In this document: positions 32,535 to 43,879 of the stretch, one piece after another
Position numbering within the stretch: position 1 is the stretch's first letter
Layout: every line of letters begins with the position of its first letter
Source: Dastarcus helophoroides
Taxonomy: Eukaryota > Arthropoda > Insecta > Coleoptera > Bothrideridae
Assembly (NCBI GenBank): GCA_028583605.1
Contig: CM053337.1
Coordinates: 25,716,162-25,780,161 of the forward strand
DNA: 64,000 nt
Reading direction: 5' to 3'
The notes under the pieces: generated by a model
Seen by the model: the letters and a program-made list of their open reading frames with translations, nothing else
What the model was told of the DNA's origin: nothing
The model's database searches: none
Made by a program: the position numbers and the translations under genes

Positions 32535-33314
32535 TCTAAGTTAATGATTTAAATTTGAAAACAACTGGTAAAGGCGTTCTTGAGTTACTAATTAAATTTG
32601 TACTTTTGCAACCTTGTTCTAGGGACTTCATTTTAGAAACAGTTTCACATCGCTGACATGATACAGAAATACTTCGCGAGCGTATTTTCATAATCACAAA
32701 GAAATTTTACGAATATTTCATGAGACTGTGCATGTTTATAAGATAACCTTTATTTAATTTGCGAAATTTCCTTTCTTTATTATATTCTCAAGCGGGCGCA
32801 GTAAGTTACAGTTATCTCCTGCAATGACCTGAGCGATCCTTTGATCCCGCTCCCTCGGCAGGAATAAAATAAAACATCCAAGGATCACGGAGGGCGCAAC
32901 GAGCATAAAAATTGCCTTCTTTCTCCTACGCAATCAAAGTTGAGCTCAAATGTGACCCCTCGTAATCTTAATATTTCATTTTTATCATATCTCCCTCGAC
33001 TTCGCAACGTATTTTTATGCTTTCTAAATACGCCCAGGAAAAGTCATAAAAAATATCTAATTGCGTGTTTTACGCGACTTTTCCTAATGCACCAGATGCA
33101 GCCGCATCATGGGGCTCGAAATTTTATGATTATTTTAAAAAAGAAACTTAGTGACAGAGAAACACAATGGAAAACCACATATCAGATTGTTCATGAAGGG
33201 TAATTTCAATGCGATTCTTAAACGGCAACTTAACTGGTGAATTTTACAACTATTTGTTTGCTAAAATTAGGAAAGGACCTAATATTTCCAGATATAATGG
33301 AAAACAAAATTTTA
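32535..33314. other. Intergenic, with a GC-balanced island at 32.79-33.13 kb
   Basis: 32790-33130 is less AT-rich and non-repetitive (ctgagcgatcctttgatccc, atcacggagggcgcaacg, tttttatgctttctaaatac). The open frame at 32940-33203 has no recognisable similarity. A conserved non-coding element is possible. Confidence 0.35.
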
Positions 33315-33323
33315 ACAATTAAA

Positions 33324-33567
33324 GATCCTAATGCACAGACCAATAGGTTCGAACATTTATTAGATTCGAAGTTTGGAATGTTTGAATGTTCAAACCAATT
33401 GGTCGGTGCATTAGAATCCTTGTCTTCTGGGAACTTTTTCCTGGAGAGCAACTGCTTCGCTAGGTGGCAGTGTTTCAACTGTTGGTAGTTCAGCTACCCA
33501 TGATTCACTATACATGCCTGGAAGACTGCATGAATTTGTAGTCTAGGTTGCATTCTACTTGCATACG
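33324..33567 (+). repeat. Family C fold-back copy with possible 12-bp TSD
   Basis: Arms cctaatgcacagaccaatag (33327 onward) and its inverse ending ggtgcattagaatcc (to 33419) make a hairpin of about 34 bp with mismatches. The tail follows: cttgtcttctgggaactt, gcttcgctaggtggcagtg, gttggtagttcagctaccc, ending ctacttgcatacg. ACAATTAAA(G/A)AT flanks it at 33315-33326 and 33568-33579 with one mismatch, a likely target duplication. The 46.2-kb copy is the unfolded form. Confidence 0.82.
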
Positions 33568-33579
33568 ACAATTAAAAAT

Positions 33580-36105
33580 ATCTAAAAAAAAACGTAAAAA
33601 TTAATTAGTGGAAAATGGACCAAGAAAATGGAAAAAAGCTTTATATAACTGATTTACCATATATAGAGGATGTGGTAGTATTCATTAAATATCAATAGGA
33701 ATTATCGGTTATGTCGATGGTTTGGGCAAACGAAAACTACCGGTTGTTTGGATTATATCGAAATGTATCGATAGTTTGTATTTTCGAAAACTATCCAAAA
33801 TTTAAACGTTGAACTTATCGAGAGTTTGGCTGTCGAAAACTTTTTAGTATACGATTGTCCAATTAAGACAGGGTTTCTTAACTTGGAGTCCATGGTCCCC
33901 CGAGGGGTCCATATTAAGAGCCTTGGCCTATCTAACAACATTTATTAAGATAATAATTACTCAATTAATTTGTCCAGTCCTACGTAACAAAAAGAATTTT
34001 TAGATTCCCTTGACTTTTTTTAATATTAGCTAGCTACCATAAAACAGAGTGTGGCACTTGCTTCCTCTCATGCAACCGAAAAATCTTATTCTCAAATGCT
34101 GGAATCTTTTGCAGAAATTTCCATTTTTTTCTTCAAAAATCGCTCTCTCCTTAAATTTGGACACTTTTTCGAAATTTCGACATTTTTCTCAAAAATCGAC
34201 ATTTTTTACAAAATTTGTCTTTTTCTTTTGAAATTTCGAATTTATTTCTAAAATAAAATTTGACTTCTTTTATTAGAATCTTACTTTTTTGAAATTTAAA
34301 ATTTTTATCTCAAAAAATATTCGTTTTTTTTGGAAAGTAAGCCATTTTTCGAATTCAAATTTTTTAAATTTTAAAACTCAAAATTAGCAGAAAATTTCAA
34401 CTTGTTGATCGAAATTTTTTTCGAAATTTGGTCAATTCTTTGTTAAAAAAGTAAATATTTAAAGAAGAATAAATCAATTTAGAAATTTTAAAAATATTTT
34501 TTGGAAATTTTGAATTTTCATATATATATTCCATATTCCAAAATACAAGTTGGAGAAAATATTCTGTAGAAATATCAACTTTTTCTTTTTAAATCAAACT
34601 TTCTGGAAATTCCAACTTATTTCTCAAAATTTTATCTCAATATTGTACATTTTCTAGGATAAAGTGGGGAGCTTGTCCTTATTGACTCAGGCTGAGTCAA
34701 GAAACTTCTACTCTTTTCTTTTAACAATTATTTTACAAAATTTGTTTCATTCTTTTTTTTTACCGAAATGTCGACAAAATTCGACTCCGAGGAAATTTCG
34801 AATTGTTATTAAATTGCGACTTTTTTTCGCTAAATTTCGATCTTTTTTTCAAAATGTCTATCTTTTGCCCAAAATTTGGATGTTTTTTTTTCTTCAAAAA
34901 TTTATTTGGATTTTTGAAAGTTTCGATTTTTACCTCCAAAATCGTTTTTTTCTCGAAGTATTTGTTTCAGAATCCATCTTTTTTAGAAATTTAGACTTGA
35001 AACTTGATCTACCGTGTTTTAAATCTCAAGGTTTTCTTCAAAATTACACTATTTACTCAAAATTTGACTCGATGTAAATATAAATTTTTTTCTTGAAATT
35101 TCATGTTTGTCGTAGAAATTCATGTTTTTCTCGGAATGTCGATTAATTTTTCAATATTCGTCTTTTATAATTTAGGCTTCCCATTGTTTTTCTAACATTT
35201 GGCACTCTTTGGAAAGGTTCGAATTTTTTTTTCGAAGTTTTGACGGTTTTTTTAAAATTACGGCTTTCATTTTTCGAAATTTCCATATTTATCTTAACAT
35301 TGGACTTCTTTTTGCAACTTTTCTCCAAATTTTTTAGTGATTTTGACTAGTAGTGTATAATTTTCCTTTTTTTCGAAATGTTAATGTTTGTTTTAAAATT
35401 CCATAAATATTATTTCTGGTCATTTTGCGTTTTTCGTCCAAATTCGTCTCATTATAGAAGTTTTGACTTTTTTTCTTAAAATAAGTCTTTTTTTCTAAAA
35501 GTTATCTCTTCCCCAAAAATCTATTTTTTAAAAATGTCGACCTTCTTTTGAAAATTCTACTTTTTGAAAAATATTCATTTTTGTCGAAATTTCACCATTT
35601 TTCCTAATACTCGTCTGTTTTTGAAAACTCTAAATTTTTTAAATTTAAAATTGTAACTTGCATCTCAATGTTTTGCTTCATTTTCGAAATTTTGACTTTT
35701 ATTTCATAGTGTAAACTAGCTTTTGCGTTAAATATTGATTTGAAATGTTAAGAAATAAGTAAACCTGTTGAGAAAAATATATTCGGATAATTACATGATA
35801 TACAAAGTTCGTATAAATTCAGCTTCTTTAGTGAAATTTAAATATTCAAAATTTAAATAAAATACAAATAAAAAATACTGCCAGAAAAATATTTGTAATA
35901 GTTGTAAGAAATATTATTCGAAATAACGATTTTTTTATCAAAATTTGACTTTTTGCGAAAATTGTTCGCTCTTTTTTACAAAATTCTAAATTTTAACTTT
36001 TTTCGAATTTTCGATATTGTTCGAGTTTTTTGGCTTTTAATTTAAATTTGAATTTCAAAAATTTTGAAGTCTTTTTTTGTGAAACGTCCTAATTATTTTC
36101 AAAAA
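33580..36105. other. Intergenic, then T-rich quasi-periodic block from 34.07 kb
   Basis: 33.58-34.07 kb is ordinary intergenic DNA with an imperfect inverted pattern around tatcgaaatgtatcgatag. From 34.07 to 35.75 kb the plus strand is T-rich with words like tttcgacatttttctcaaaa. No gene. Confidence 0.55.
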
Positions 36106-36107
36106 AC

Positions 36108-36160
36108 TGATATACGAATCTTGTCCTGTGAAACAAAGAAAACAGTAGTTGCTCTAAAGT
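36108..36160. repeat. Family A fragment
   Basis: Reads tatacgaatcttgtcctgtg, aaacaaagaaaac, then gtagttgctctaaag, a diverged piece of the family A arm. No tail. Confidence 0.6.
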
Positions 36161-36164
36161 GATA

Positions 36165-39100
36165 ATTTTTTTACATCTATTCGCAATTTTTAACAATGTC
36201 TTAAAAGTTCAAATTTTGTAATATTAATATTTATTTTTAAACTTAACCTTAAATTTAAAAGTCGAAGTTTATTCTTTCTAAAACTTCGAAAGAAAAATTT
36301 ATTTATTAAACAGCCTTTCAAAATTTCGTATTTTATCTGGACATTTCGACTTTTTAAAATTTTGAAACTTTGGACAGTTAGATATTTTATAGAAAGATAA
36401 TCCAAGTTTAAACAAGATGGTTAAGTTCAAAAATTTGAGAATATTTTTTCTCTAAATCCAAGTTTTGTTCTCGAAAGTTTCATTGATTTGCGAAATTTCG
36501 TATTAAAATTTGAATATTTATATTTTTGCAAATTTCGGTTTTCCATTGAGCCTTTATTTTAAATTTAAAGTTTCAGCAAACAATTTTTAAATTTGCAAAT
36601 GTTGCAACATTTCTTTATAAAATTTACGTCTAAAAAGGAAATTTTGAAAAAGGAAATTTCTAAATAAACTTCATTTACTTCGGACATTCCCAGAATTTAA
36701 TTTAACTTCAAAATGCTGGCCTTAAACACAAAATTTCTGCAAAGTGCGCAAATATAAATTTATAATTTTTAGTCTTTTTTGGTTTCGAAACATTGACTTG
36801 AAACGAGATTTAGAGAAACGATTTTTTTTAGAATATAATCTTCATATGGAATATTTTAACTTTAATTTAGATATTACGTTAACAGAAATTTGGAGGAACA
36901 CTTTTATAGACATGTCAATTTTTTATTTCAAATTTTGAGATAATTTTCAAAACTTTTCTTTAAATTGAAACTTTCAAAAAAACATTTCATAGAAATTCTG
37001 CATTTTTTTTTACCTAGTATCTACGTTTCGCCTTAACTTTGAAGATAAAATGCCAACTCTAGGCTCCAAATGTTTGATTTTATAACTGAAATCTTAATAC
37101 GAGAAAAATTCTCGTATTTATAAATAATTCTTAAAATCTTGCAATTTTTATTTTGTTTTTAAAAAATTGTGGTTATTAAAAAATGGAGTTTTCATTTAAA
37201 ATTAAATATGTATCTGCTTCAGAACGAGTGGAAATTTCGATAAAAAAAATTAAAAATTCCATACTTCTTTTGCAAAGTGTTAAAAAAATCAAAATTTCTT
37301 TAAGTTTCTTTTACTCGACCCTTTCCTAGAATAGCTTTTTTTCTAAAAGAGCAATTCCCTTTAAAATTTCTCAGAATCTTGGCACTTTTTTCAAAATTTT
37401 GGCTTTTAAAGCGGACATTAAAAAATAAGTTAAAAATGTTCAGGTTCAATCTGAAAGTTTGTCTTCTTTCTTGAATTCTGTGTTTTATAAACTCGAGATT
37501 CAAAAAATTTAAATTATCTTACCTCCAGCTGAAGACGAAATTTCGAATATAATCTTAGCATTTTGGGCTTTTTGAATTTTAACGTTTATCTGAACGTTTT
37601 GGCTTTATTGTTAACATCTATAGCTTGAAAATGGAATTTCACCAAAAAACTACAAATGCATACTTGAATTTGAAACAGAATAAAAGTTGACATTTCTGAG
37701 AAAAACCAGAAAAGGCTCTGAAGAGTCTAATCTTTTTTTGGAAATTTTGACTGTTTCTTCTTTAACCTTCGATTTTAATTTGTACTTTTTTTAAATTTCG
37801 GTATTTAAAGTTAAACATTCGATTTTAAATTTAATAATAATTTGATAAAAATTTTAAAGATGTTTCTTGACATTTTAATGTTAGTAAAGAAATTTCAATT
37901 TGAATGAATTGAAAAAAAAATAGCAATCCCCAGTTTAAATTTGCTGTTTCGATATAGTTTAAAAAAATCTTTCGAAAATATTTTGAAATAATGAAAGTAT
38001 TAGTTTCTGATTGTTTTTAATCTCAAATTTTCACTCTTTTTACATTTTTTATGAACTTTCTACTTTGAACTGTTATTAAAAAGTCTGTTTTGAGCTTGTT
38101 TATTGTTCATCATCTGAATACTAATTGTTGCAATTAAGGAACATACAATTAATGTTCGAAGTTAAATGTTACTATTTTTATTGAATCTAGAGTTCAACGA
38201 GTATTGTAGTATATTGGGTTGTATTTCGTGTTCCTGAGGATCGTATTCTTACGTGAATTGCCCAAATTTTAACCTGATTTTCAAAAGAAAATACTAGTAG
38301 AGAAATATGAAAAAAGGCAAATTAAAGCTCCAATTTTATAAATTTTTAATATTCAGTTCAATTTCTTCACCTTTCATTTTTTTATTAATCTTAATAAAGT
38401 CGTCTGAAAACAATAAGCCTAACTTGCTTTTTTTATATTTTTACTAGGACTACTTGCCTACAAGTTATTGTCTTTTAAAAATTATTTAAAATTTTTTATG
38501 TCATTTTATTTAGGAAAATAGATTATTATAAACTAGCTGTTATACCCATGACATCTGCGGAATTACATAAATAATTTTACAACTTAAGGGAAACCCTGCC
38601 AAAATTAAAGAAAGGTTTTAAATTGGTTAAATTTGTTTCGTTTTTGATGTTTTAATTTGTCCTTGGTTTTAATTAAGGACCAGATTGCGTAGCTGTAAGA
38701 TAGCGATAAATGGTACTGTAAGTCAAACATGCTTTCTCACTTATGAAATTAGTTTAATTTAACCAGCTATGCACAGCTTAGAGTTCGTGCAGATTAGAGA
38801 ATTATATTTTGTTTAAATTCGTTCGATACAATCATGTGTATATTTAACTGTTCAGCGAGTCTCCAGTTATATATTGCGCTCTGTCGCATTAAATGACTTT
38901 GACAGACCCATTGTATTAAAACAATCATTCACCAGATTATTTATTTACATAGAAAATGAAGAAACGTTATTTGTACTTCCTGGATATAATCTTAGTTTGA
39001 GAGTGTCTGGAATAGTTTTTGCGTGAGAAAACATGTCCAATTGACGATCCAATCTCGCAAGATACGTCTGTGTTAATTTTCGTCAGAAACGTTTCAATGA

Positions 39101-39250
39101 TTAACCCGTACAAATCGGACAAACAGACAAATATAAATTTGTCTAGGATGGAATCGATCTAATGTTATTAAAAATGTCACTTTTCCTCTTTCAATATGTT
39201 AATGTGCAACTTGTTTAATAACGTCACTTAATATGGTGCCCAAGCATTAT
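36165..39250. other. AT-rich block, periodic to about 38.0 kb
   Basis: Degenerate periodic AT-rich sequence, then ordinary intergenic DNA from 38.0 kb. Nothing recognised in either strand. Confidence 0.55.
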
Positions 39251-39254
39251 AATT

Positions 39255-39560
39255 TAAAAATTAAAAGGTCAATTTCGGCGCGGCCCGTCGAGGGTGAAAC
39301 GCCAAAAGCTACGTAGCCTTACTCACCCCAGCAGGGGCTCCCCTGTATTATGCATGTTGTTATTATACATATTTCACGGAGAGAAAGCTAATGTGTTAGG
39401 AGATAATGGGGCCGCGAAGCCGAACAAAAGCATCGGAAAACACTGGTTTCGCTTTTATTCAGACGCGTTTATTATGGACTCCGATCTACTCCCTGCGACG
39501 TCTAAAAAAAGGGAGAGCGTAAAAGCGTTTGGCCGGATAAATCGATCTAATTAGCCGGCC
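39255..39560. other. GC-balanced island, possible conserved non-coding element
   Basis: Stands out sharply from its AT-rich surroundings: ttcggcgcggcccgtcgag, ctcaccccagcaggggctc, gcgtttattatggactccg, ggccggataaatcgatc, ctaattagccggcc. The last words hold homeodomain-like cores (TAATTAG, TTTATTA). An 86-codon open frame (39294-39554) crosses it but has no recognisable similarity. Enhancer or promoter function is inference. Confidence 0.4.
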
Positions 39561-39783
39561 TTCGTGTTGCTTGTGATGAAAATGGATCTTTGAATTGTAT
39601 TGGAAAGAACGAAATGAATGTGTCAATCAATATTATATTTAGAACAAGAGTTTCTTAAACTTAATAAGTTAAAATTAGTTTTGATCATATTTTAGTAATG
39701 GTCATTGTTTAATAATTGCATTCTTTACTTTTATTAGGTTCGTCGAAAAAAAAAGCAAGGACATTAAACCAGGAAGTTTGAAA

Positions 39784-39925
39784 TACAAATCTTGTCCCCG
39801 GAAACCAAGAAAGATTAAAAAAACACAACAAAGGCTACGTTTTTTAATCTTTCTTGGTTTCAGGGGACAACATTTGTATTTCAATTTTTGAAGATCATCA
39901 AGGACCAGTCCGTTGCATCAAAACT
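39784..39925 (+). repeat. Family A fold-back copy with 13-bp TSD
   Basis: Left arm tacaaatcttgtccccgg ... gattaaaaaaac, short loop acacaacaaaggctac, right arm gttttttaatctttcttgg ... caacatttgta, then the tail ccagtccgttgcatcaaaact. AGGAAGTTTGAAA is at 39771-39783 and again at 39926-39938. With AAAC(C/T) in front, the duplication could reach 18 bp with one mismatch. Confidence 0.9.
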
Positions 39926-39939
39926 AGGAAGTTTGAAAA

Positions 39940-41430
39940 ACCATGGAACACGTTGAGAAAATTTTATTTGTAGTTATACGCACTGTTATTAATATACATA
40001 CTTTACATTATAATTTACATTATACTTATTTTTTAACTTATAAAAACGTTAAAAAAGAGAAAGTTAACCAAATCAGAAAATTCTATTTCCGTTTTAAAAA
40101 GTGCATTTCATTTCGTGTCAATTTCTTACAATAATTCATGTCGTCATTCAGCATCTCAAACAATTTTAATTGTCTTCTGTTCTGCAGACCTCTTACCGCC
40201 CAAGAACAATGATCACTGCTGATATTCGATAATCTAAGATGGTTGAATCGCTAGAAACTAAACAATATATTATATATGGGAAATACTGAAATAAATGTAC
40301 TGTAGTAATTGTCACTGAAACAGAAGCTATACAAATTGCACACTGATTTCTAACTCACAATTTTATCCTTGAATTCTTCCACAAGACAAATATGTTGGGA
40401 ACCTGATATATTAGTAAACTTGAGTAAAGCGTTTCCATGACCAACTCTTTAGTTTCTCAATGCAATTGCGTGATTAAAGGAATGACTAAAGACACAGTAC
40501 AATGAAATTGTACAATGCGCCAAAAAGGGAAGCATAGGGAAAGGTTCTAAATCTCAGAATTGATATTGAACCATACAAGTTTAAAAAATTAACGAATTCG
40601 TTTACTTTGAATTAATGGTAACACAATATTTAAACGGAAGTGTAAGAATTGTCTTATCAAACCAAGAAAGATATTGTAATGCACTACTTAATACCAGAAA
40701 TTTCCCCAACAGAGTTAAGTGGTAGAGATATTAAAAGGTCTAAACTTTAATGTAATATAGCCAGCTAGAAAGGGAAGAAAAGTGGAAAAGATTATTTTTG
40801 TTACAGGCTAGGAATATTGCCCCAGTGGTAACTTACCTCATCATCTTATGCGATAACAAAATACGTAAGACAATATATAAGACAAATTTTGAAATGAGGG
40901 TCACCATTTATATTTTTATTACTAACTCGTGACTTACAACCGAGTTATAGGGCAATCCAAAATGACCACTATTTATTTTTTGCATACATATCAAACTTAT
41001 TTTCAAACTTTTGACTTTTTTGTCAAACTTCCCAATTTAAATTTGCAGATTTTTAGGTATTTTCTGAAATTTTAGGTTTGAATTAAAAATTTCTAGAAGT
41101 CGATATTTTGGTCTAAAAGTTGCTAAAAAAAGTCGACTTAAATAATATAAAAAAAGAATACATATCAAATTTAGAGTACAAATTTTAGCGAAAAATTAAA
41201 AAGGCAGATCTACAGGATTTTAAAAGAACAACGAAATTTTCAAAAGTTGACTTTATTTCAAATTTTCAACTCTTTTTGGGATGTTTCTGCTGGCAATTTT
41301 TTTGATTTTATGAAGCAAAATTGAGAAAAAAAGTTGATAACTCACTCGCAATAAGTCAATTTCAAAATTGATGTCAAAGTTTCCAGACAAAACTCAAATG
41401 TAAGGAATCTGTTTTTTCTTATTTTCTAAT
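39940..41430. other. Intergenic sequence without recognised feature
   Basis: No gene or element recognised. From 40.97 kb the texture turns to periodic AT-rich. Confidence 0.5.
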
Positions 41431-41434
41431 TTGC

Positions 41435-41522
41435 ATGCAGTTAATTGGCTTTTTCTTCGCCGGTCACTCCTTTCACAATCCTAAATTTCAGTACCGGCGA
41501 AGAAAAAGCCAATAAACTGCAT
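41435..41522. repeat. Compact 30-bp stem hairpin
   Basis: ATGCAGTTAATTGGC..CGCCGGT at 41435-41464 is the reverse complement of 41493-41522 with one mismatch; the loop is 28 nt. It is more GC-rich at the loop side than its surroundings. It has the size of a pre-miRNA hairpin but may be a small inverted-repeat element. No second copy seen in the window. Confidence 0.75.
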
Positions 41523-43688
41523 ACAAATATGAATACTTCGCAAATAAATTACAGAGAATATTTTCTAGTTGTTTACGCAGATTTTATTATTATTTTTTTT
41601 TACATTCCCAGTTTAAATTTGCTTAGTTTTTACTTTTATACTAACATCTAGGTTTTAAGCCCCCTTCATTATCTATTTATTTAGTTAACTGTTCTTTAAT
41701 ATAGGATCATCTAAAGAAAGTCCACTTTTTCTTCTATCTTTTTACCTCTAGCATTTATATTTAAAAATTACATGTTTGTTTGGAAAGAATTTTCAACTTT
41801 TTCAACTTTTTGTTCAAAATTTCTTGTTTTCCAAGAGATCTTTCCATTTTTTCTTTTAAATTAATTCTTTAACATCCAAACTTTTTCCCCAAAATTTCTA
41901 ATAGCAATTTTTTTTAAATATCTGATTTTCTTTTAATAAATTATGCCTTTTTCTTGAAACGTCGACTTTTTGGAATGTCCGCATTTTTTGAGGATTCTGA
42001 CTGTTTTTTTTTTCAGAATGTCGATTGTTTCTTTCATTAATATTGTTAAATTTGAACTTTTGTGAAAAGTTTTATCTTTTTGACAATGTTGGTATTTTCT
42101 TATAAAACAAATTTGTTGGACTCCAGATAATTAATATTTTATATTTTTAAATTTCGGTTTTTTTTTGAATATTTTAATTTCTTTAAAATTTACGCCCTTT
42201 TAAAAATTTTAGTACGACTTCCATTAAAATGCTGACTTTGTGTCTGTTTCAATATCTTTTTTTTTTAAATTTGTCATTTCCAGTTTGAACTATTATTTAA
42301 AATTTTTGCATTTCAATATAATAAATATTCTAAATTTTGACATTTGGCTTGGTCAAAAATTATGATTTCTTAAAATTTGAACGTTTTGAAAATTTTGACC
42401 TTTTTCATTACATCAACCCGTTTTAAATTTATCGAATTTTCACACTTTTTAAAACCTTTTATCATAAATTTTCTGATTCTACCTAAAAAAATTACCTCTT
42501 TTCATTTTTTTTTGTTGAACATTTCAACTGTATCTTAATTTTTTAAAATTTGTTCGATTTGTTTTTAGTATCAAGCTTTACTAAACATTTTTTCCTAAAC
42601 TATGACTCTATTAAGAATCTGACTTTTTTAATTCGATTTTCATACCCACTTCCCACATATTTTAAAATTTTTAAATGTGAGTTTTTTCCCTAAATTCTGA
42701 TGTTTTTTGAAAATGTTGGCTTTGGTTAAAATTTATTACTTTATTCTTTTAAAATTTTGACTGTTTTAATATTTCAATCATTTAAAATAATTTTAATATC
42801 TTTTGAAAATTACGACTCTCTCTTTTTTCAAATTTTTAAAAAAATGTTACTTTTTTAAAATTATTTTTTGTAAATATTCATAACTAATAGATTCTAATCA
42901 CGATAAATACAACAAAAGATATTCTCTATTAACGATAAATACTACCAGAGGTATAAAAATTCCACAATTTCATACAACCATTTATAGAAACATTGTAGAA
43001 ATTATATATCTTTTGTAGTATTTATCGTTAGTAGAGTTTATTAATTATGAATATTAATGGGTTACACAGCAGAGGTTAAAAATGTCAACTTTTTGTAAAT
43101 TTCAAACCTTTGGTAATCTCGCTCCTTTTTTAAAATGTAGACTTTTTTCAAAGTTTTGCCTTTTTTAAATATTACTTTTTGTAAAAATTTAATTTTTTAA
43201 TATTTTTAATTTGAACATCTTGATTTTTTTTTGAGTATTCAGTTTTATTTGGAAATTTAGACATTTTCAGAAAAGCATTTTTTCAAAATTTTTTGAGTCA
43301 TCATTTTTAAAAAAAGTCAAGGTTTTCATAAATGACCAAAATTTTGATAAAATGCTAGGTTAGGTTTTGGTAAAAGGTTAAGTATTATTCCTAATTTGGA
43401 ATTTTTCATCTTTTATTTTGAAATGTGGCCCATTTTGAAAATTTCACAATTTTTAATAATTGCAGTTTTATGATTTAGATTTTCTTAAGTTTAAAAATTT
43501 ATAAAAATCTTTTTAAAAATCTCTATTCTTTTGCCCTTTGTTAAAATTTCGAATTTTTTCAACGTTTTTTGATTTTTCATTATATTGAAATTTTGTGTAA
43601 TTTAAAAAAAATTATGTTTTAAAAATTCTTTTTTATATTTGGGCTTTTTTTTTGAAAATTTTGACTTTTGGAAATTTTGATCTTAGAA
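41523..43688. other. T-rich quasi-periodic block
   Basis: Plus strand T-rich with the recurrent ttttgaaaattttgactttt texture. It holds the small fold-back repeat at 42.87-43.06 kb; otherwise no feature. Confidence 0.6.
42873..43056. repeat. Small inverted-repeat (MITE-like) element
   Basis: aatattcataactaatag ... acgataaatacaacaaaag at the left is matched by the inverse of cttttgtagtatttatcg ... aattatgaatatt at the right, about 52 bp per arm with several mismatches. A third partial word (aacgataaatactacc) lies in the middle. No target duplication resolved. Confidence 0.7.
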
Positions 43689-43689
43689 A

Positions 43690-43870
43690 TTGAAATAAAA
43701 ATCTTGTTCCATGAAACCAATAAAGATTAAACAACACAACAAAATTTGCAGAGCAACTTTTGTTGTTTTTTTTTTTGACTTTTTGTGTTTTTTTAACTTG
43801 TTTGTGTTTTTATGAAAAGATCCGTTTTTTAATTTTTGAGGTTAACCAAGGACCAGTCCGTTCCGCCAAA
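43690..43870 (+). repeat. Family A fold-back copy, diverged
   Basis: Left arm attgaaataaaaatcttg ... aacaacacaacaaaatt, then agagcaacttttgttg and, after a T-rich insertion (ttttgactttttgtgttt), the tail gttaaccaaggaccagtcc, gttccgccaaaat. The junction between arms (tttgc|agagcaac) again differs from other copies. Confidence 0.75.
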
Positions 43871-43879
43871 ATTTAAAGA

